Assembly: GCA_045541975.1 (NCBI GenBank)
Contig: JAZQKB010000033.1
Span: 1-47,448 of the forward strand
Origin: SIG452 sp045541975
Lineage (GTDB): Bacteria; Bacillota; Clostridia; UMGS1840
Direction: 5' to 3'
DNA: 47,448 nucleotides
In this document: in pieces, positions 8,812 through 17,363 of the stretch
Position numbering within the stretch: the stretch's first letter is position 1
How the letters are laid out: the number at the start of each line of letters is the position of its first letter
Translations under genes and position numbers: made by a program
The notes under the pieces: model-generated
The model's input: the letters and a program-made list of their open reading frames with translations, nothing else
Database searches by the model: none
Told to the model about the DNA's origin: nothing

Positions 8812-10209
8812 ATGAAAAACATACCTGTTATAAAAGAGTGTGATGTTCTGGTTGTCGGTGGTGGCCCGGCTGGGTGCAGTGCGGCGATTTCGTCTGCCCG
8901 TATGGGGGTAAAAACACTTTTGATTGAACAGACAGGAATGTTGGGTGGTGCTACAGTAAATCAGGATGTTGTTGTTGTTCTTTCTCAGAATGCCGTTGAT
9001 TTTGAGGGAATATGGCACGAATATATGGCAAAGCTTTTTGAACTTGGAGGAGCATATAAGGAAGATTTCAATTTTTTGCCGTTACTGATAAGTTCTACCG
9101 TTGACCCTAATATTGTAAGAGTTGTCTGGGACAGACTTTTACAGGAATCAGGTGCTGATTTGATACTTCACTGCAGTTTTTCTGATGTTATTAAAACTGA
9201 AAATTCAATTACAGGGGTTATAGTGAATACCCGTCAGGGTCCGGGAATTATAAAGGCGAAAAACATTATTGACTGTACTGGTGATGCAATTGTGTGTAAT
9301 ATCGCAGGAGCCGAGTGGGAGCAGGGCAGTAGGACATCAAAATGTGCAATGAGTCTTACGAAGGTTATAAGGCTTGGCGGAATTGGGGAAAATGCAGGCA
9401 TTAAGGATATGTCTGAAAAAGAGCTTTTGAAAGAAAAGCTTGATAATGACATTTCGGAAGGAATATATAAATCAGGAATTATGACATCAGGAAGAGTTCT
9501 TAACTATATCAATCCCTGGGGACTTTCCTGGCATCTTAAACACAGAAAAGAGCTTATGCTTGTTACAAGCCGTGTATTAAACGCAGATCCCACAAGCTTT
9601 GAGGATATAACGAGAGCTGAACGGGAAGGCTTAAACAGTATGTATGAAGTATATGATTTTTATAAAAAATATGTTCCCGGATGCGAAAATGCTTTTATTG
9701 CACATATTTCAAATCAAATCGGTGTGCGTTCGTCAAGGCGTGTTCACGGAATGTATTATATAAACGATGAGGATGCAATCAACTTCAAAAAGCATCCTGA
9801 TTCTATTGCAAAATCCTCATGGCAGCTTGATGTGTGGCCAAGCGACAGTTATACAGCTCCTGCAGGTAATGAGGGCGGCTTAAAGGACGAAGAATCCTTA
9901 AATAAATATAAAGAACACATTAAAGCGGGAGATTATTTTGATATTCCTTACGGTGCAATTGTGGTGAAAGGGTTTGATAATCTGCTTATGGCAGGCAGAA
10001 TTATTTCTTCATCCCATCTTGCTCAGGCTTCACTGAGAATTCAGCAGACTTGTATGAGTACAGGTCAGGCAGCAGGCTATGCAGCCGCAAAAGCTGTTAA
10101 GGAAAACAAACTTCCGACTGAGCTTGACGGGAAAACTGTATCGGAAGAACTTAGGAAAATCCGTATGAATACTCCTGTTTCCTGGGATAAATTAAAATCA
10201 GAAAGATAA
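8812..10209 (+). CDS. FAD-dependent oxidoreductase (FAD_oxidored family)
   Basis: 465 residues. The N-terminal Rossmann motif VVGGGPAG (residues 14-21) with the acidic end of the second strand (LLIEQ) binds FAD, and the C-terminal loop reads GQAAGYAAAKA. This is the FAD_oxidored (PF12831-like) family, whose members are common in polysaccharide loci and are mostly uncharacterised. A role oxidising a sugar or assisting glycoside cleavage through a keto intermediate is possible but unproven. No signal peptide is present. SD AAGGAAGTGG before 8812. It lies between a paralogous fragment and the GH38 gene. The fragment upstream suggests an ancestral pair of such oxidoreductases. Confidence 0.87.
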   Translation: MKNIPVIKECDVLVVGGGPAGCSAAISSARMGVKTLLIEQTGMLGGATVNQDVVVVLSQNAVDFEGIWHEYMAKLFELGGAYKEDFNFLPLLISSTVDPNIVRVVWDRLLQESGADLILHCSFSDVIKTENSITGVIVNTRQGPGIIKAKNIIDCTGDAIVCNIAGAEWEQGSRTSKCAMSLTKVIRLGGIGENAGIKDMSEKELLKEKLDNDISEGIYKSGIMTSGRVLNYINPWGLSWHLKHRKELMLVTSRVLNADPTSFEDITRAEREGLNSMYEVYDFYKKYVPGCENAFIAHISNQIGVRSSRRVHGMYYINDEDAINFKKHPDSIAKSSWQLDVWPSDSYTAPAGNEGGLKDEESLNKYKEHIKAGDYFDIPYGAIVVKGFDNLLMAGRIISSSHLAQASLRIQQTCMSTGQAAGYAAAKAVKENKLPTELDGKTVSEELRKIRMNTPVSWDKLKSER

Positions 10210-10246
10210 CCGTGTTGATAAAAGGGAGAAAAAGGAGAACCATACA

Positions 10247-12865
10247 ATGAAAAAGAAAATATTTATACACGCAACAGAACACGCAGATTTAGTATGGAGA
10301 AGATGTTTTGACAGAGATTTTACCTTTAAAGGTCAGAACTTTGTTTCCTATTCGGATTTGGAAGGTTATTTCATATTAGATAATATAAAGCTTTGTGAGG
10401 AAAATGAAAACTATAAATTCACTATTGAAAGTGTTGCAATGCTTAAAAAATTCCTGGAAAAAAATCCCGATTATGAAAGCAAGGTAAAGGAACTCTTCAA
10501 AAAAGGGCAGATACAGATGCCTTTTTCAGGAAATAATATCGTTGACTCAAATATGGTAAACGGAGAAGGAATAATAAGAAATTTTCTTTACGGCAGAGAG
10601 TATTTAAAAGAAAAATATAATTATGTTCCTTACGGTATGGACAGGTCAGACGCATTCGGAAACTCTGCACAGCTTCCCCAGATAGCAAGAAAATTTGGGA
10701 CAAAATGGATCTTTAATCTTACATACAGCGTGTCGGATAATCTTTATTGGAGAGGCTTGGACGGAAGCACAGTTTTAACCTGGATGCCAAAAGTAATAGG
10801 CTCTACGGGCGGTTGGTATAAATATCGTCCTTGTCCTTCTTGCAAAGGCTTCAGAGATACCGACTGTCCTGTATGTAATAATCGCAGAATTGATATTCAA
10901 TTTACAGAAAAAATGAGGGTTAAGCTTCCTGAAGCATTGCCTGAATTTAATGATGAGATTCCACCAAGAATTTCTTGCGGTGGAGAGGAAATACTTCCTT
11001 CAAATCATATCATTGAATGGGCAAAGAAAAACGCTGATAAATATGATATCCAGTTTGCAAACTTTGACGATTATCTTCCGTATATTAAAGACTTACTTGA
11101 TAAGGCTGATACAACAGAAGAAATTCACTCTTCTTCTGAAATTAACTGTAATAATACAGGTACATATGTTACAAGAATTAATACAAAAAAGACAGTAAGA
11201 GAAAACGAAAACGGACTTTTAGCATTAGAAACTCTTGCAGTTTCAGATATGCTTAAGGGGAAAAAATATCCTAAAGAAGAAATAGAGAAAATTTGGGATA
11301 AGTATTTCTTTACTATTTTCCATGATGCAATTCCTGCTACTACAGTTGACCCTGCTTGTGAAGAAGTGCTTGACTGTGCAAAGGAAATAAAAGAAGATAC
11401 GAATACGCTTAAAAATAAAATTTTATTAGAAAATACATTCGAAAACAATGATGTTATAACTGTTTATAATCCATACGGAAGCAGAGTTTCAAATGAAGTT
11501 ACCGCCCAATTTTCTGAAAATGTCATTATAGATGGCGCAGTTATTACGGATGCTAAAAAAACTGATAGTGGCTATGAAATAACATTTATTGTTGATGTCC
11601 CTGCATTTTCAAAAAGAGAATATAGAATTAATAAAACGGATAAGCCATATAGAAAAGATATAACTACTGTATACGAATTGAATGAATTTAATGGTATGCC
11701 TGTTCTGACAAATGAGATTATGAAAGGTAATGACAGCGAAACGGAAACTGAAACTGTAATTGAAAACGATAATTTTAGAATAGTTGCAGTTGACAGTGGT
11801 ATCAAAGAAATATTTGATAAAAAGCTTGGCAAAGTAATCACAACTATGAGTGAGTATATGGTTTCGGAATGGATATTAGAGCACGACGAAGGTTCACCCT
11901 GGGCAACTCATTCACCTGATATGAGAAGACAGAAAATGAGCGAATATACACATCTTGTGAAAATTGAAAAAACAGATGATGTACAGAAGTTTGTATTTGT
12001 AGTAAAACCAGGAGATATAGACGGAAATGCTGTTATGGGCTTAAAAATTACATACAGCGTTATACTTAAAAATGGTAGTGATAAGGTTGATTTTGAAGCT
12101 GATGTATTCTGGTATACACAGAATTACAGACTCCGAATAGCTATGCCTGTTATGGGAGACGCAAAGCATTTTTATGATATTCCTTATGGCGTAATTGAAA
12201 GAAAACCGTATGAACATGATATTATGCTTCCAAATGGAGCGACTAACTGGGCATCAGCTGCAGGAGATTATCCTGCAATAAACTGGGCAGGTGTTCAGAA
12301 AGAAGATTACAGTTTGGCAATGTTCAATAAAGGAACACCGTCATATCAGATAAATATAGATAATAACGGCAATACAAATATATATTTAAGTGTTTTAAGA
12401 AGCCCTTCAATCGGTTCATATTTATACAGTCCCACAGAATATATAATGACAGACTATGATGGAATGAGAGACTGCGGAAATCACCACTTTGAATATTCAA
12501 TTAAAGCTTATGAAAACGGCTTTGACAACAACAATGCAGTTTCAGATGGTGTAGCATATAACGCACAGCTTGTAATTGTAAAAGGAAAGCTTAATATTGA
12601 GAATCTTCCTACACTTATTTGTAATGATGCAAGAATTTCAAGTATAAAAATGGCACAGGACAAAAAAGGGATAATAATAAGAATAAATGAATACCACGGA
12701 AAAGATACCACAGGAACGCTTATCATCCCTGAAAATATTAAAGCAAAAGCGGTATATGAAACTGACCTTAAGGAAGATATATTAAATAAGCTTCCTGTTT
12801 CAGATGGAAAGGTGCCTCTCAAAATAGCTCGCTATGAAATTAAAACTGTTTATATTGAATACTAA
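10247..12865 (+). CDS. GH38 alpha-mannosidase-like glycosidase with an inserted zinc knuckle
   Basis: 872 residues. The N-terminal catalytic domain has the metal-binding EHADLVW (His12, Asp14), the nucleophile candidate Asp135 in RSDAFGNSAQLPQI, and His359-Asp360 in FHDAIPATTVDP, all typical of glycoside hydrolase family 38. A C-terminal beta-domain with the mannosidase fold follows. No signal peptide, so it would act on imported alpha-mannosides. Unusual is a Cys4 motif between the nucleophile and the helical domain: Cys196-x2-Cys199-x7-Cys207-x2-Cys210 (reads CPSCKG and CPVCNN), a likely structural zinc knuckle. The spacing of the first metal motif also differs from the common HxHxDxGW form. 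Substrate could be another alpha-glycoside. SD AAAGGAGAA before 10247. Confidence 0.88.
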   Translation: MKKKIFIHATEHADLVWRRCFDRDFTFKGQNFVSYSDLEGYFILDNIKLCEENENYKFTIESVAMLKKFLEKNPDYESKVKELFKKGQIQMPFSGNNIVDSNMVNGEGIIRNFLYGREYLKEKYNYVPYGMDRSDAFGNSAQLPQIARKFGTKWIFNLTYSVSDNLYWRGLDGSTVLTWMPKVIGSTGGWYKYRPCPSCKGFRDTDCPVCNNRRIDIQFTEKMRVKLPEALPEFNDEIPPRISCGGEEILPSNHIIEWAKKNADKYDIQFANFDDYLPYIKDLLDKADTTEEIHSSSEINCNNTGTYVTRINTKKTVRENENGLLALETLAVSDMLKGKKYPKEEIEKIWDKYFFTIFHDAIPATTVDPACEEVLDCAKEIKEDTNTLKNKILLENTFENNDVITVYNPYGSRVSNEVTAQFSENVIIDGAVITDAKKTDSGYEITFIVDVPAFSKREYRINKTDKPYRKDITTVYELNEFNGMPVLTNEIMKGNDSETETETVIENDNFRIVAVDSGIKEIFDKKLGKVITTMSEYMVSEWILEHDEGSPWATHSPDMRRQKMSEYTHLVKIEKTDDVQKFVFVVKPGDIDGNAVMGLKITYSVILKNGSDKVDFEADVFWYTQNYRLRIAMPVMGDAKHFYDIPYGVIERKPYEHDIMLPNGATNWASAAGDYPAINWAGVQKEDYSLAMFNKGTPSYQINIDNNGNTNIYLSVLRSPSIGSYLYSPTEYIMTDYDGMRDCGNHHFEYSIKAYENGFDNNNAVSDGVAYNAQLVIVKGKLNIENLPTLICNDARISSIKMAQDKKGIIIRINEYHGKDTTGTLIIPENIKAKAVYETDLKEDILNKLPVSDGKVPLKIARYEIKTVYIEY

Positions 12866-12889
12866 AAATTAAAAAGGAGAAATATTAAA

Positions 12890-14122
12890 ATGGCAGTACC
12901 AATTGCAAAAGATTATATTAAAAAATTTGAAAAGTTAGGTTTTGGAATGTTTGTTCATTGGGGGCTTTATTCACAGTTGGGAAAAGGTGAATGGGTATTA
13001 TTTATTGATAAACTTGATAAGAATGAATATTCAAAATTAAAAGACAGCTTCACAGCGGAAGATTTTAATGCAGAAGAGCTTGTTTTGACTGCTAAAAATG
13101 CAGGTTGTAAGTACATAACATTAACAACACGTCACCATGAAGGGTTTTCTCTTTATGATACCTGCGGTCTGAATGAGTATGATGCACCACATTCACCCGC
13201 AAAAAGAGATTTGATAAAAGAATTTGTGGATGCTTGTAATAAGCATGAAGTAGTACCTTTTTTCTATCACACAACTCTTGATTGGTACAATCCTGATTAT
13301 TATAATGATTTTGACAAATATCTTGAATATTTGAGAAAAAGCGTTGAAATTCTGTGTACGAAATATGGAAAAATCGGAGGACTCTGGTTTGACGGAAACT
13401 GGGATAAGCCAAATGCCGACTGGAAACAGGATGAACTGTATGCAACAATAAGAAAATATCAGCCTGAGGCTATGATTATAAACAACACCGGGATTTTTGC
13501 CAAGGGAGAGAAAGGGCACCCGGAAATAGATTCCGTAACTTTTGAACAGGGAAGACCTGAACCGATGAACAGAGAAGGTATGGAAAAATATATTTCTGCT
13601 GAAATGTGCTATACACTGAATGATCATTGGGGTGCAGGACATAGCGATTTTAATTATAAATCTCCCAAAGAGCTTATTGAAGCACTTTGTGATTGCAGAA
13701 AAGTAGGGGCGAACTTCTTATTGAATATTGGTCCGGAAGCACAGGGAAAAGTAAGCGGTATGCAAAAAGAATTGATGGCAACACTTGGGAAGTGGATGAA
13801 TATTTTCGGAGAAGCGATTTATGAAGGTAAACCATATCCGTCCGGAAGTATTGGTAGAAATTTTGTGCTTAAGGGTGATAGTTGTTTTTATATTTTTAGT
13901 TATGATCTTGGACAAAAGGGGCACGAAAATGTTACAGTTGGCGGAAGATATGCAGGCGTTTACAGTTTCTCAGGAATAACCGAAGAAATAGAAAAAATTG
14001 AATGGATGGACAACAAAGAAGAGCTTGATTTTTCCCAGAAAGACGGTATGCTCACTATTAATTTAACAGGCACGCCATATGGAACAAGCTATTGTGTAAG
14101 AGTTGCTAAAGCATACTTTTAA
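12890..14122 (+). CDS. alpha-L-fucosidase (GH29)
   Basis: 410 residues, within the range of compact GH29 enzymes. The N-terminal motif KLGFGMFVHWGLYS and the segment TLTTRHHEGFSLYDT are hallmarks of the family. The nucleophile is Asp168 in GGLWFDGNWD. The later NFLLNIGPEAQG motif is also typical. It removes alpha-linked fucose with retention of configuration. A C-terminal beta-sandwich occupies about the last 90 residues. There is no signal peptide, so the substrate must be imported oligosaccharide. SD AAAAGGAGAA at 12872-12881. Together with NanA and the GH38 enzyme it points to host-type glycans such as mucin or N-glycans. Confidence 0.94.
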   Translation: MAVPIAKDYIKKFEKLGFGMFVHWGLYSQLGKGEWVLFIDKLDKNEYSKLKDSFTAEDFNAEELVLTAKNAGCKYITLTTRHHEGFSLYDTCGLNEYDAPHSPAKRDLIKEFVDACNKHEVVPFFYHTTLDWYNPDYYNDFDKYLEYLRKSVEILCTKYGKIGGLWFDGNWDKPNADWKQDELYATIRKYQPEAMIINNTGIFAKGEKGHPEIDSVTFEQGRPEPMNREGMEKYISAEMCYTLNDHWGAGHSDFNYKSPKELIEALCDCRKVGANFLLNIGPEAQGKVSGMQKELMATLGKWMNIFGEAIYEGKPYPSGSIGRNFVLKGDSCFYIFSYDLGQKGHENVTVGGRYAGVYSFSGITEEIEKIEWMDNKEELDFSQKDGMLTINLTGTPYGTSYCVRVAKAYF

Positions 14123-14168
14123 TGATTATTTGAGTATATAAAGAATCATTTGCGTAGGAGATCGTATC

Positions 14169-15245
14169 ATGAAATCATTAAAGGACTATGATAAGAATTT
14201 TGATGTAAAAACATCAGCTTTAAAAGATGATGTTAAATTTTTTAACATACAGTCTGAACCATTTAGAATTTACGGTCTTGTTGATAAAGAGAATTATAGA
14301 AGATTGCCCGAAGAGATATCCCTGACTGTAAGCGAAGGCGTGAATGCCCTCTGCCGTAATACAGCTGGTGGTAGGGTGAGGTTTGAAACTGATTCCATGT
14401 ATATTGCTGTAAAAGCTTTTGTTCCGTCTGTCAATCTTATGCCTCATATGGCACTTTCAGGAAGTCTCGGTTTTGATATGTATGAAAGAGAAAATGAAGA
14501 ATATATACATATTGCAACAATGATTCCAGGTGGTGGAATGGAAGCTATCAATAACATTGAGAAAAATGGTTATTTTGATTGTTTAATTGAATTCAAGGAA
14601 AAGAAACTCAGAGACATAACAATAAATTTTCCACTTTACAATGATATAAATGATATATTTATTGGAGTTCAAAGCGAATCGCAGCTTGGTTCAGGCGAAG
14701 AATATTCAAATAAAAAAATGGTTGTGTATTATGGATCTTCTATTACCCAGGGGGGCTGTGCTTCAAGACCGGGAAATTGTTATTCTCATATATTATCAAG
14801 AAGATTTGATAATGATTTTTGTAATATGGGATTTTCAGGTAATGCAAAAGGCGAAGACGCAATAGCAGAGTATATTTCAGATATGGAAATGGATGTTTTT
14901 GTTTATGATTATGATTATAATGCAGATAATCTGAAACATCTTGAAAAAACTCACGAAAAAATGTTTAAAACAATACGAGGAAAACATCCTAATATCCCAA
15001 TTATAATATTATCTGCTCCCATAGCTTGTATCAATGAAGAATTCAAATTAAGACAAGATATTATAAGAACAACCTATGAAAATGCTTTAAAAAGCGGAGA
15101 TGATAATGTTTATTTCATTGAAGGAAATAAAATTTTTAATATTTTTGGCAATGATAGTTGTACTGTAGATAGGTGTCATCCTAATGACCTTGGATTTATG
15201 TGTATTGCAGAGGCTATAAGCAAAATAATGGAAAAAATTATGTAG
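14169..15245 (+). CDS. SGNH/GDSL-type esterase with N-terminal GxDLY domain
   Basis: 358 residues. The N-terminal beta-domain contains GFDMY (about residue 98), the motif that names the GxDLY domain. The SGNH hydrolase domain follows with the nucleophile Ser191 in YGSSITQGG, Gly in GFSGNAKG, Asn in DYDYNAD, and the Asp334-x2-His337 pair in DRCHPNDLGF. Such proteins deacetylate carbohydrates. In this operon, sialate O-acetylesterase activity would fit next to NanA and the sialidase-like gene. No signal peptide. SD GTAGGAG before 14169. It is the last intact gene of the operon: downstream sequence at 15246-15540 is decayed DNA and I see no hairpin terminator right after the stop. Confidence 0.9.
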   Translation: MKSLKDYDKNFDVKTSALKDDVKFFNIQSEPFRIYGLVDKENYRRLPEEISLTVSEGVNALCRNTAGGRVRFETDSMYIAVKAFVPSVNLMPHMALSGSLGFDMYERENEEYIHIATMIPGGGMEAINNIEKNGYFDCLIEFKEKKLRDITINFPLYNDINDIFIGVQSESQLGSGEEYSNKKMVVYYGSSITQGGCASRPGNCYSHILSRRFDNDFCNMGFSGNAKGEDAIAEYISDMEMDVFVYDYDYNADNLKHLEKTHEKMFKTIRGKHPNIPIIILSAPIACINEEFKLRQDIIRTTYENALKSGDDNVYFIEGNKIFNIFGNDSCTVDRCHPNDLGFMCIAEAISKIMEKIM

Positions 15246-15265
15246 TGATATTTCATGTTTTGTAG

Positions 15266-15400
15266 GTAAACATAAAGAAGGTAAAAAGCGTGTTACCCAA
15301 ATTTCATAATAGACATTTCATTTCCGAAAACGAAGAAGATTTAGGCGTAAGTAAGGTAGATATGACAATAAAACATATCTTAACACATACTTCAGGATAA
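15266..15400 (+). pseudogene. remnant of a beta-lactamase-family serine hydrolase
   Basis: A short open stretch without a convincing start ends at TAA 15398-15400. Its last 13 residues before the stop read DMTIKHILTHTSG, the very conserved segment that precedes helix structures in class C beta-lactamase/esterase-like (CubicO) proteins, where the chain normally continues for 250 or more residues. The upstream part (LPKF...) also fits that family. Only about 40 codons survive. It lies in the 295-base scar between the glycan operon and ppa. Confidence 0.5.
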
Positions 15401-15401
15401 A

Positions 15402-15524
15402 TTAAAAACTATGCCCTTTGGCGACATTTGGAAAGAATATTGCCGTGAGTGCTGTGTGAAAGCAGACAGAGAATGGTTCCAAGATATTAGAAAATATGAA
15501 TCAGAAGTTTTGAACAAACGGTAA
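15402..15524 (+). pseudogene. rhaA: 3' remnant of L-rhamnose isomerase gene
   Basis: The frame from 15402 to TAA 15522-15524 translates to about 40 residues beginning LKTMPFGDIWKEYC and ending RKYESEVLNKR. This matches, from memory, the extreme C-terminus of bacterial L-rhamnose isomerases (a TMPFG-x-VW motif, then KYE-x-EVL-x-KR at the end). The rest of the gene is missing and no start with a ribosome site is visible. The stop is 16 bases before ppa, so rhaA probably once preceded ppa and was replaced from its 5' side. Confidence 0.6.
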
Positions 15525-15540
15525 TATCAGGAGAAGAATT

Positions 15541-16080
15541 ATGAATATCTGGCACGATATGGATGAAAAGCGTATCACATCCGCACGCTTTTCTGCAGTC
15601 ATTGAAATTGAAAAAGGCGGCAAAAACAAATATGAATTGGATAAAGATACCGGTCTTTTAAAATTAGACCGTGTGTTATACACCTCAACCCACTATCCGG
15701 CAAACTACGGTTTTATTCCGAGAACCTATGCTCAGGACGGTGACCCGTTGGATGTGTTGGTGCTTTGTACGGAAAGCATTATGCCAATGACCATTGTGGA
15801 GTGTTATCCCATCGGTGTTATCAAAATGATTGATGACGGTGCAGTGGACGAAAAAATTATTGCAGTTTGCGAGAATGACCCATATCATAACTCTTTTATG
15901 GATGTATCCGAGCTTCCCAATCATTTGTTCCACGAAATCAAGCATTTTTATGAAGTGTATAAAATGTTGGAACATAAAGAAACCATTGTTAACAAGGTAG
16001 AAGGTGCTGCAGAAGCAAAAAAAATTATCAGAGAATGTATGGATACCTATAAAAAAGAATTCGTTGCAACTGAAAACTAA
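15541..16080 (+). CDS. ppa: inorganic pyrophosphatase (family I)
   Basis: 179 residues, typical of bacterial soluble family I pyrophosphatases. It hydrolyses pyrophosphate to two phosphates with Mg2+. The signature DGDPLD (residues 66-71) holds the metal-binding aspartates; the KYELDKDTG and NYGFIPRTY segments are also family hallmarks. Start chosen at 15541 because AGGAGAAG lies 7 bases upstream. The next gene, a phosphofructokinase, begins 17 bases later with an almost identical ribosome-binding context (AGGAGAAGAATT), so the two are co-transcribed. The association with a phosphofructokinase of the mixed ATP/PPi clade is worth noting. No promoter was found; it may lie in the scar at 15246-15540. 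Confidence 0.96.
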   Translation: MNIWHDMDEKRITSARFSAVIEIEKGGKNKYELDKDTGLLKLDRVLYTSTHYPANYGFIPRTYAQDGDPLDVLVLCTESIMPMTIVECYPIGVIKMIDDGAVDEKIIAVCENDPYHNSFMDVSELPNHLFHEIKHFYEVYKMLEHKETIVNKVEGAAEAKKIIRECMDTYKKEFVATEN

Positions 16081-16097
16081 ATAACAGGAGAAGAATT

Positions 16098-17186
16098 ATG
16101 ATCAAAAGAATTGGTATTTTAACAGGTGGCGGAGATTGCCCCGGCTTAAACCCTGTAATTCGTGCCGTTGTAAAAACTGCTATTGAAAAATACGGCATGA
16201 GCGTTGTTGGTTTTAAAAACGGCTACAAGGGCTTATATAACAATGAAACCGTGGAATTAACCTTAGAAAATACATCCGGTATCTTGCATAGAGGCGGAAC
16301 GATTTTATTTAGCTCCAATAAGGACAACCTCTTTGATTACTTAGTACCCGATGAAAACGGAAATATGGTAAAGAAAAATGTTTCCCACGTGGGTGTGGAA
16401 AACATCAAAAAGAACAATATTGATGCGATGATTATCATTGGTGGTGACGGTACTCTGACCAGTGGCCGTGATTTTGCTCGTTTAGGCGTTCCCGTCATCG
16501 GTGTTCCCAAAACCATTGATAATGACTTATCTTCTACCGATACCACCTTTGGTTTTGATACTGCGGTTGGCGTTGCGGCAGAAGCCTTGGACAGAATTCA
16601 TACTACCGCGGAATCTCATCACAGAATTATCACCGTAGAAATTATGGGAAGATATGCAGGTTTCTTGGGATTATCCGCAGGAATTGCAGGTGGTGCAGAT
16701 GTTATTTTGATTCCCGAAATTCCTTACGATATCAATAAAGTTGCCGACCATATTAAAGAACGAATTGCAAACGGCAAAGAATTCTCTGTGGTTGCAGTGG
16801 CGGAAGGCGCAAAATCCGTGACCGGCGAAGTGGTAATTCAGAAAGTGATTGAAAATAGCCCGGACCCGGTTCGCTTAGGTGGCGTTGCACAGAAAGTGGC
16901 AGAAGACTTGGAACAGATGGTTGGCTTAGAAGCTCGTGCTACCATTTTAGGTCACATTCAGAGAGGCGGTACTCCGTCTTCTGCAGACAGAATTTTATCC
17001 ACTCGTTACGGCGTTGCTGCAGTTGAGTTAGCGATGGCAGGAAAATTTGGCAATATGGTTGCCTTAAAAGACAATCAGATGACTTGCGCATCCTTGGAAG
17101 ATGTCATCGGTGCCAACAAAGCAGTTGATCCCAACGGTGAACTGGTTCAAGCTGCCAAAGCAATTGGAACCTGTTTTGGTGACTAA
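16098..17186 (+). CDS. pfkA: 6-phosphofructokinase, mixed ATP/PPi clade (group III)
   Basis: 362 residues. It phosphorylates fructose-6-phosphate to fructose-1,6-bisphosphate. The N-terminal TGGGDCPGLN motif binds the phosphoryl donor. The donor-determining positions read GGDGT (Gly118) and PKTIDND (Lys138). In the family, Gly at the first position favours ATP, while Lys at the second is typical of PPi-dependent and mixed-clade enzymes, so donor use cannot be assigned with certainty. Later motifs MGRYAGFLGL and HIQRGGTPS are conserved substrate-binding segments. It lies 17 bases after ppa, whose product would otherwise compete for PPi, which argues mildly for ATP use. The following gene is separated by 177 bases with an inverted repeat. 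Confidence 0.95.
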   Translation: MIKRIGILTGGGDCPGLNPVIRAVVKTAIEKYGMSVVGFKNGYKGLYNNETVELTLENTSGILHRGGTILFSSNKDNLFDYLVPDENGNMVKKNVSHVGVENIKKNNIDAMIIIGGDGTLTSGRDFARLGVPVIGVPKTIDNDLSSTDTTFGFDTAVGVAAEALDRIHTTAESHHRIITVEIMGRYAGFLGLSAGIAGGADVILIPEIPYDINKVADHIKERIANGKEFSVVAVAEGAKSVTGEVVIQKVIENSPDPVRLGGVAQKVAEDLEQMVGLEARATILGHIQRGGTPSSADRILSTRYGVAAVELAMAGKFGNMVALKDNQMTCASLEDVIGANKAVDPNGELVQAAKAIGTCFGD

Positions 17187-17199
17187 TTTTTAGTTGGTT

Positions 17200-17313
17200 A
17201 ATGCTGCACATACATAATCCTTTTATTGTAATTTGATGATTTGAACTTTAAGAGTTTTGCCTTCCTTTCTTGTGATATATTTTTTCTCATGTGCCATCTG
17301 TGTGTGCAGCATT
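17200..17313 (+). repeat. 114-bp interval bounded by 14-bp inverted repeats
   Basis: Arms at 17200-17213 and 17300-17313 (AATGCTGCACATAC against GTGTGTGCAGCATT) pair at 13 of 14 positions. The interior is AT-rich and non-coding. It could be a tiny non-autonomous element, or a long-range RNA pairing in the leader of the downstream gene. No flanking target duplication is obvious. Confidence 0.4.
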
Positions 17314-17363
17314 TTCTATATTTATTGAAAAATTTGACAAATTTGATACAAAGGTGTTTTAGA

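Noticed and set aside
1..15245. Insertion sequences in the glycan operon
   Set aside because: No transposase-like protein or terminal repeat was found; the operon edges show only decayed genes.
17241..17363. N-terminal hydrophobic extension of the ManA-ROK fusion
   Set aside because: The in-frame ATG at 17241 has no ribosome site, overlaps the inverted-repeat interval and adds unrelated residues; homology to ManA starts at 17364.
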